Of a stretch of 64,000 bases of DNA, positions 63,948 through 64,000 are shown one piece after another (positions within the stretch are counted from its first letter, which is position 1; each line of letters starts with the position of its first letter). The stretch spans positions 27,076 to 91,075 of the forward strand of contig CAYSDZ010000012.1 in NCBI GenBank assembly GCA_964429915.1, written 5' to 3'. The position numbers and the translations under genes were made by a program. Origin of the DNA: Alteromonas_F sp964429915. Its GTDB lineage: Bacteria > Pseudomonadota > Gammaproteobacteria > Enterobacterales > Alteromonadaceae. Below the pieces are notes generated by a model. The model made no database searches, was not told where the DNA came from, and was given only the letters and a program-made list of their open reading frames with translations.

Positions 63948-64000
63948 TGGCGGAGCGGACGGGACTCGAACCCGCGACCCCCGGCGTGACAGGCCGGTAT
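63948..64000 (-). tRNA. tRNA-Asp (GTC), 5' part cut by window edge
   Basis: Reading the minus strand, the anticodon stem-loop CCTGTCACGCCGG with anticodon GTC (63988-63990), the variable and T arm (GGGTTCGAGTCCC) and the acceptor 3' part ending CCA are present. The D arm and 5' acceptor strand lie outside the window. It matches gammaproteobacterial tRNA-Asp. Confidence 0.95.

Noticed and set aside
1..64000. Search for CRISPR arrays, insertion sequences, prophage or integrase genes
   Set aside because: No regularly spaced repeats, transposase motifs or phage genes were seen. The partial tRNA-Asp at the right edge shows no adjacent integrase inside the window.

Overview
The window comes from a marine-type gammaproteobacterium, most likely an Alteromonadales member (Alteromonadaceae-like). 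This rests on several conserved gene neighbourhoods (proQ-prc; rluC/rne; yceF/yceD-rpmF-plsX-fabHDG-acpP-fabF-pabC-mltG; pabB-nudL-sdaA; lolDE beside tRNA-Asp), moderately low GC, sodium-coupled transporters (NhaC, NSS and DAACS families) and surface proteins with GlyGly-CTERM and PEP-CTERM-like tails. Almost all of it is chromosomal core. I see no insertion sequence, prophage, CRISPR array or plasmid module.

Layout. 1-10.7 kb (minus): pepN (cut by the left edge), nhaC-type antiporter, NSS symporter, prc, proQ, a small unknown, msrC, tesB, rlmJ. 10.8-14.2 kb: a large secreted S8 protease with a GlyGly-CTERM tail. 14.5-21.4 kb (minus): a PEP-CTERM-like exported protein followed by an NfrB/NfrA/YbcH-type c-di-GMP-controlled glycan export operon. 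21.5-25.1 kb (minus): 2OG-Fe(II) oxygenase, rmuC, class I fumarase. 25.1-28.6 kb (plus): pabB, nudL, sdaA; then cysB (minus). 29.7-32.6 kb (plus): orphan soluble histidine kinase, an unknown membrane coiled-coil protein, DEAD-box helicase.

32.7-37.6 kb (plus) is the most interesting stretch. It is a tightly coupled four-gene unit: a soluble coiled-coil protein; a single-pass membrane protein with a cytosolic domain that looks longin/roadblock-like and a periplasmic OmpA peptidoglycan-binding domain; a Rab/Ras-like small GTPase; and a PAS-GGDEF-EAL protein whose EAL is intact and whose GGDEF is degenerate. I read it as a candidate small-GTPase module attached to the cell envelope with a c-di-GMP output.

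37.6-47.5 kb (minus): tatD, holB, mltG, pabC, fabF, acpP, fabG, fabD, fabH, plsX, rpmF, yceD, i.e. fatty-acid synthesis with lipid and cell-wall functions; tmk is missing from its usual place between mltG and holB. 47.6-53.1 kb: yceF (plus), a HAD phosphatase and rluC (minus), then a ~500-nt leader and rne (plus). 53.2-64 kb: yaiL-like gene, topA, astB, a large Ig-like lipoprotein, a DAACS symporter, a lolE-type permease and lolD, and the 3' part of tRNA-Asp at the right edge.

Two themes recur. One is c-di-GMP: NfrB carries two apparent MshEN receptor domains and the GTPase unit ends in an EAL phosphodiesterase. The other is envelope and surface export: GlyGly-CTERM and PEP-CTERM-like tails, Nfr glycan export, Lol, MltG and the OmpA anchor. 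All functional statements are from motif reading by eye; no database search was run.
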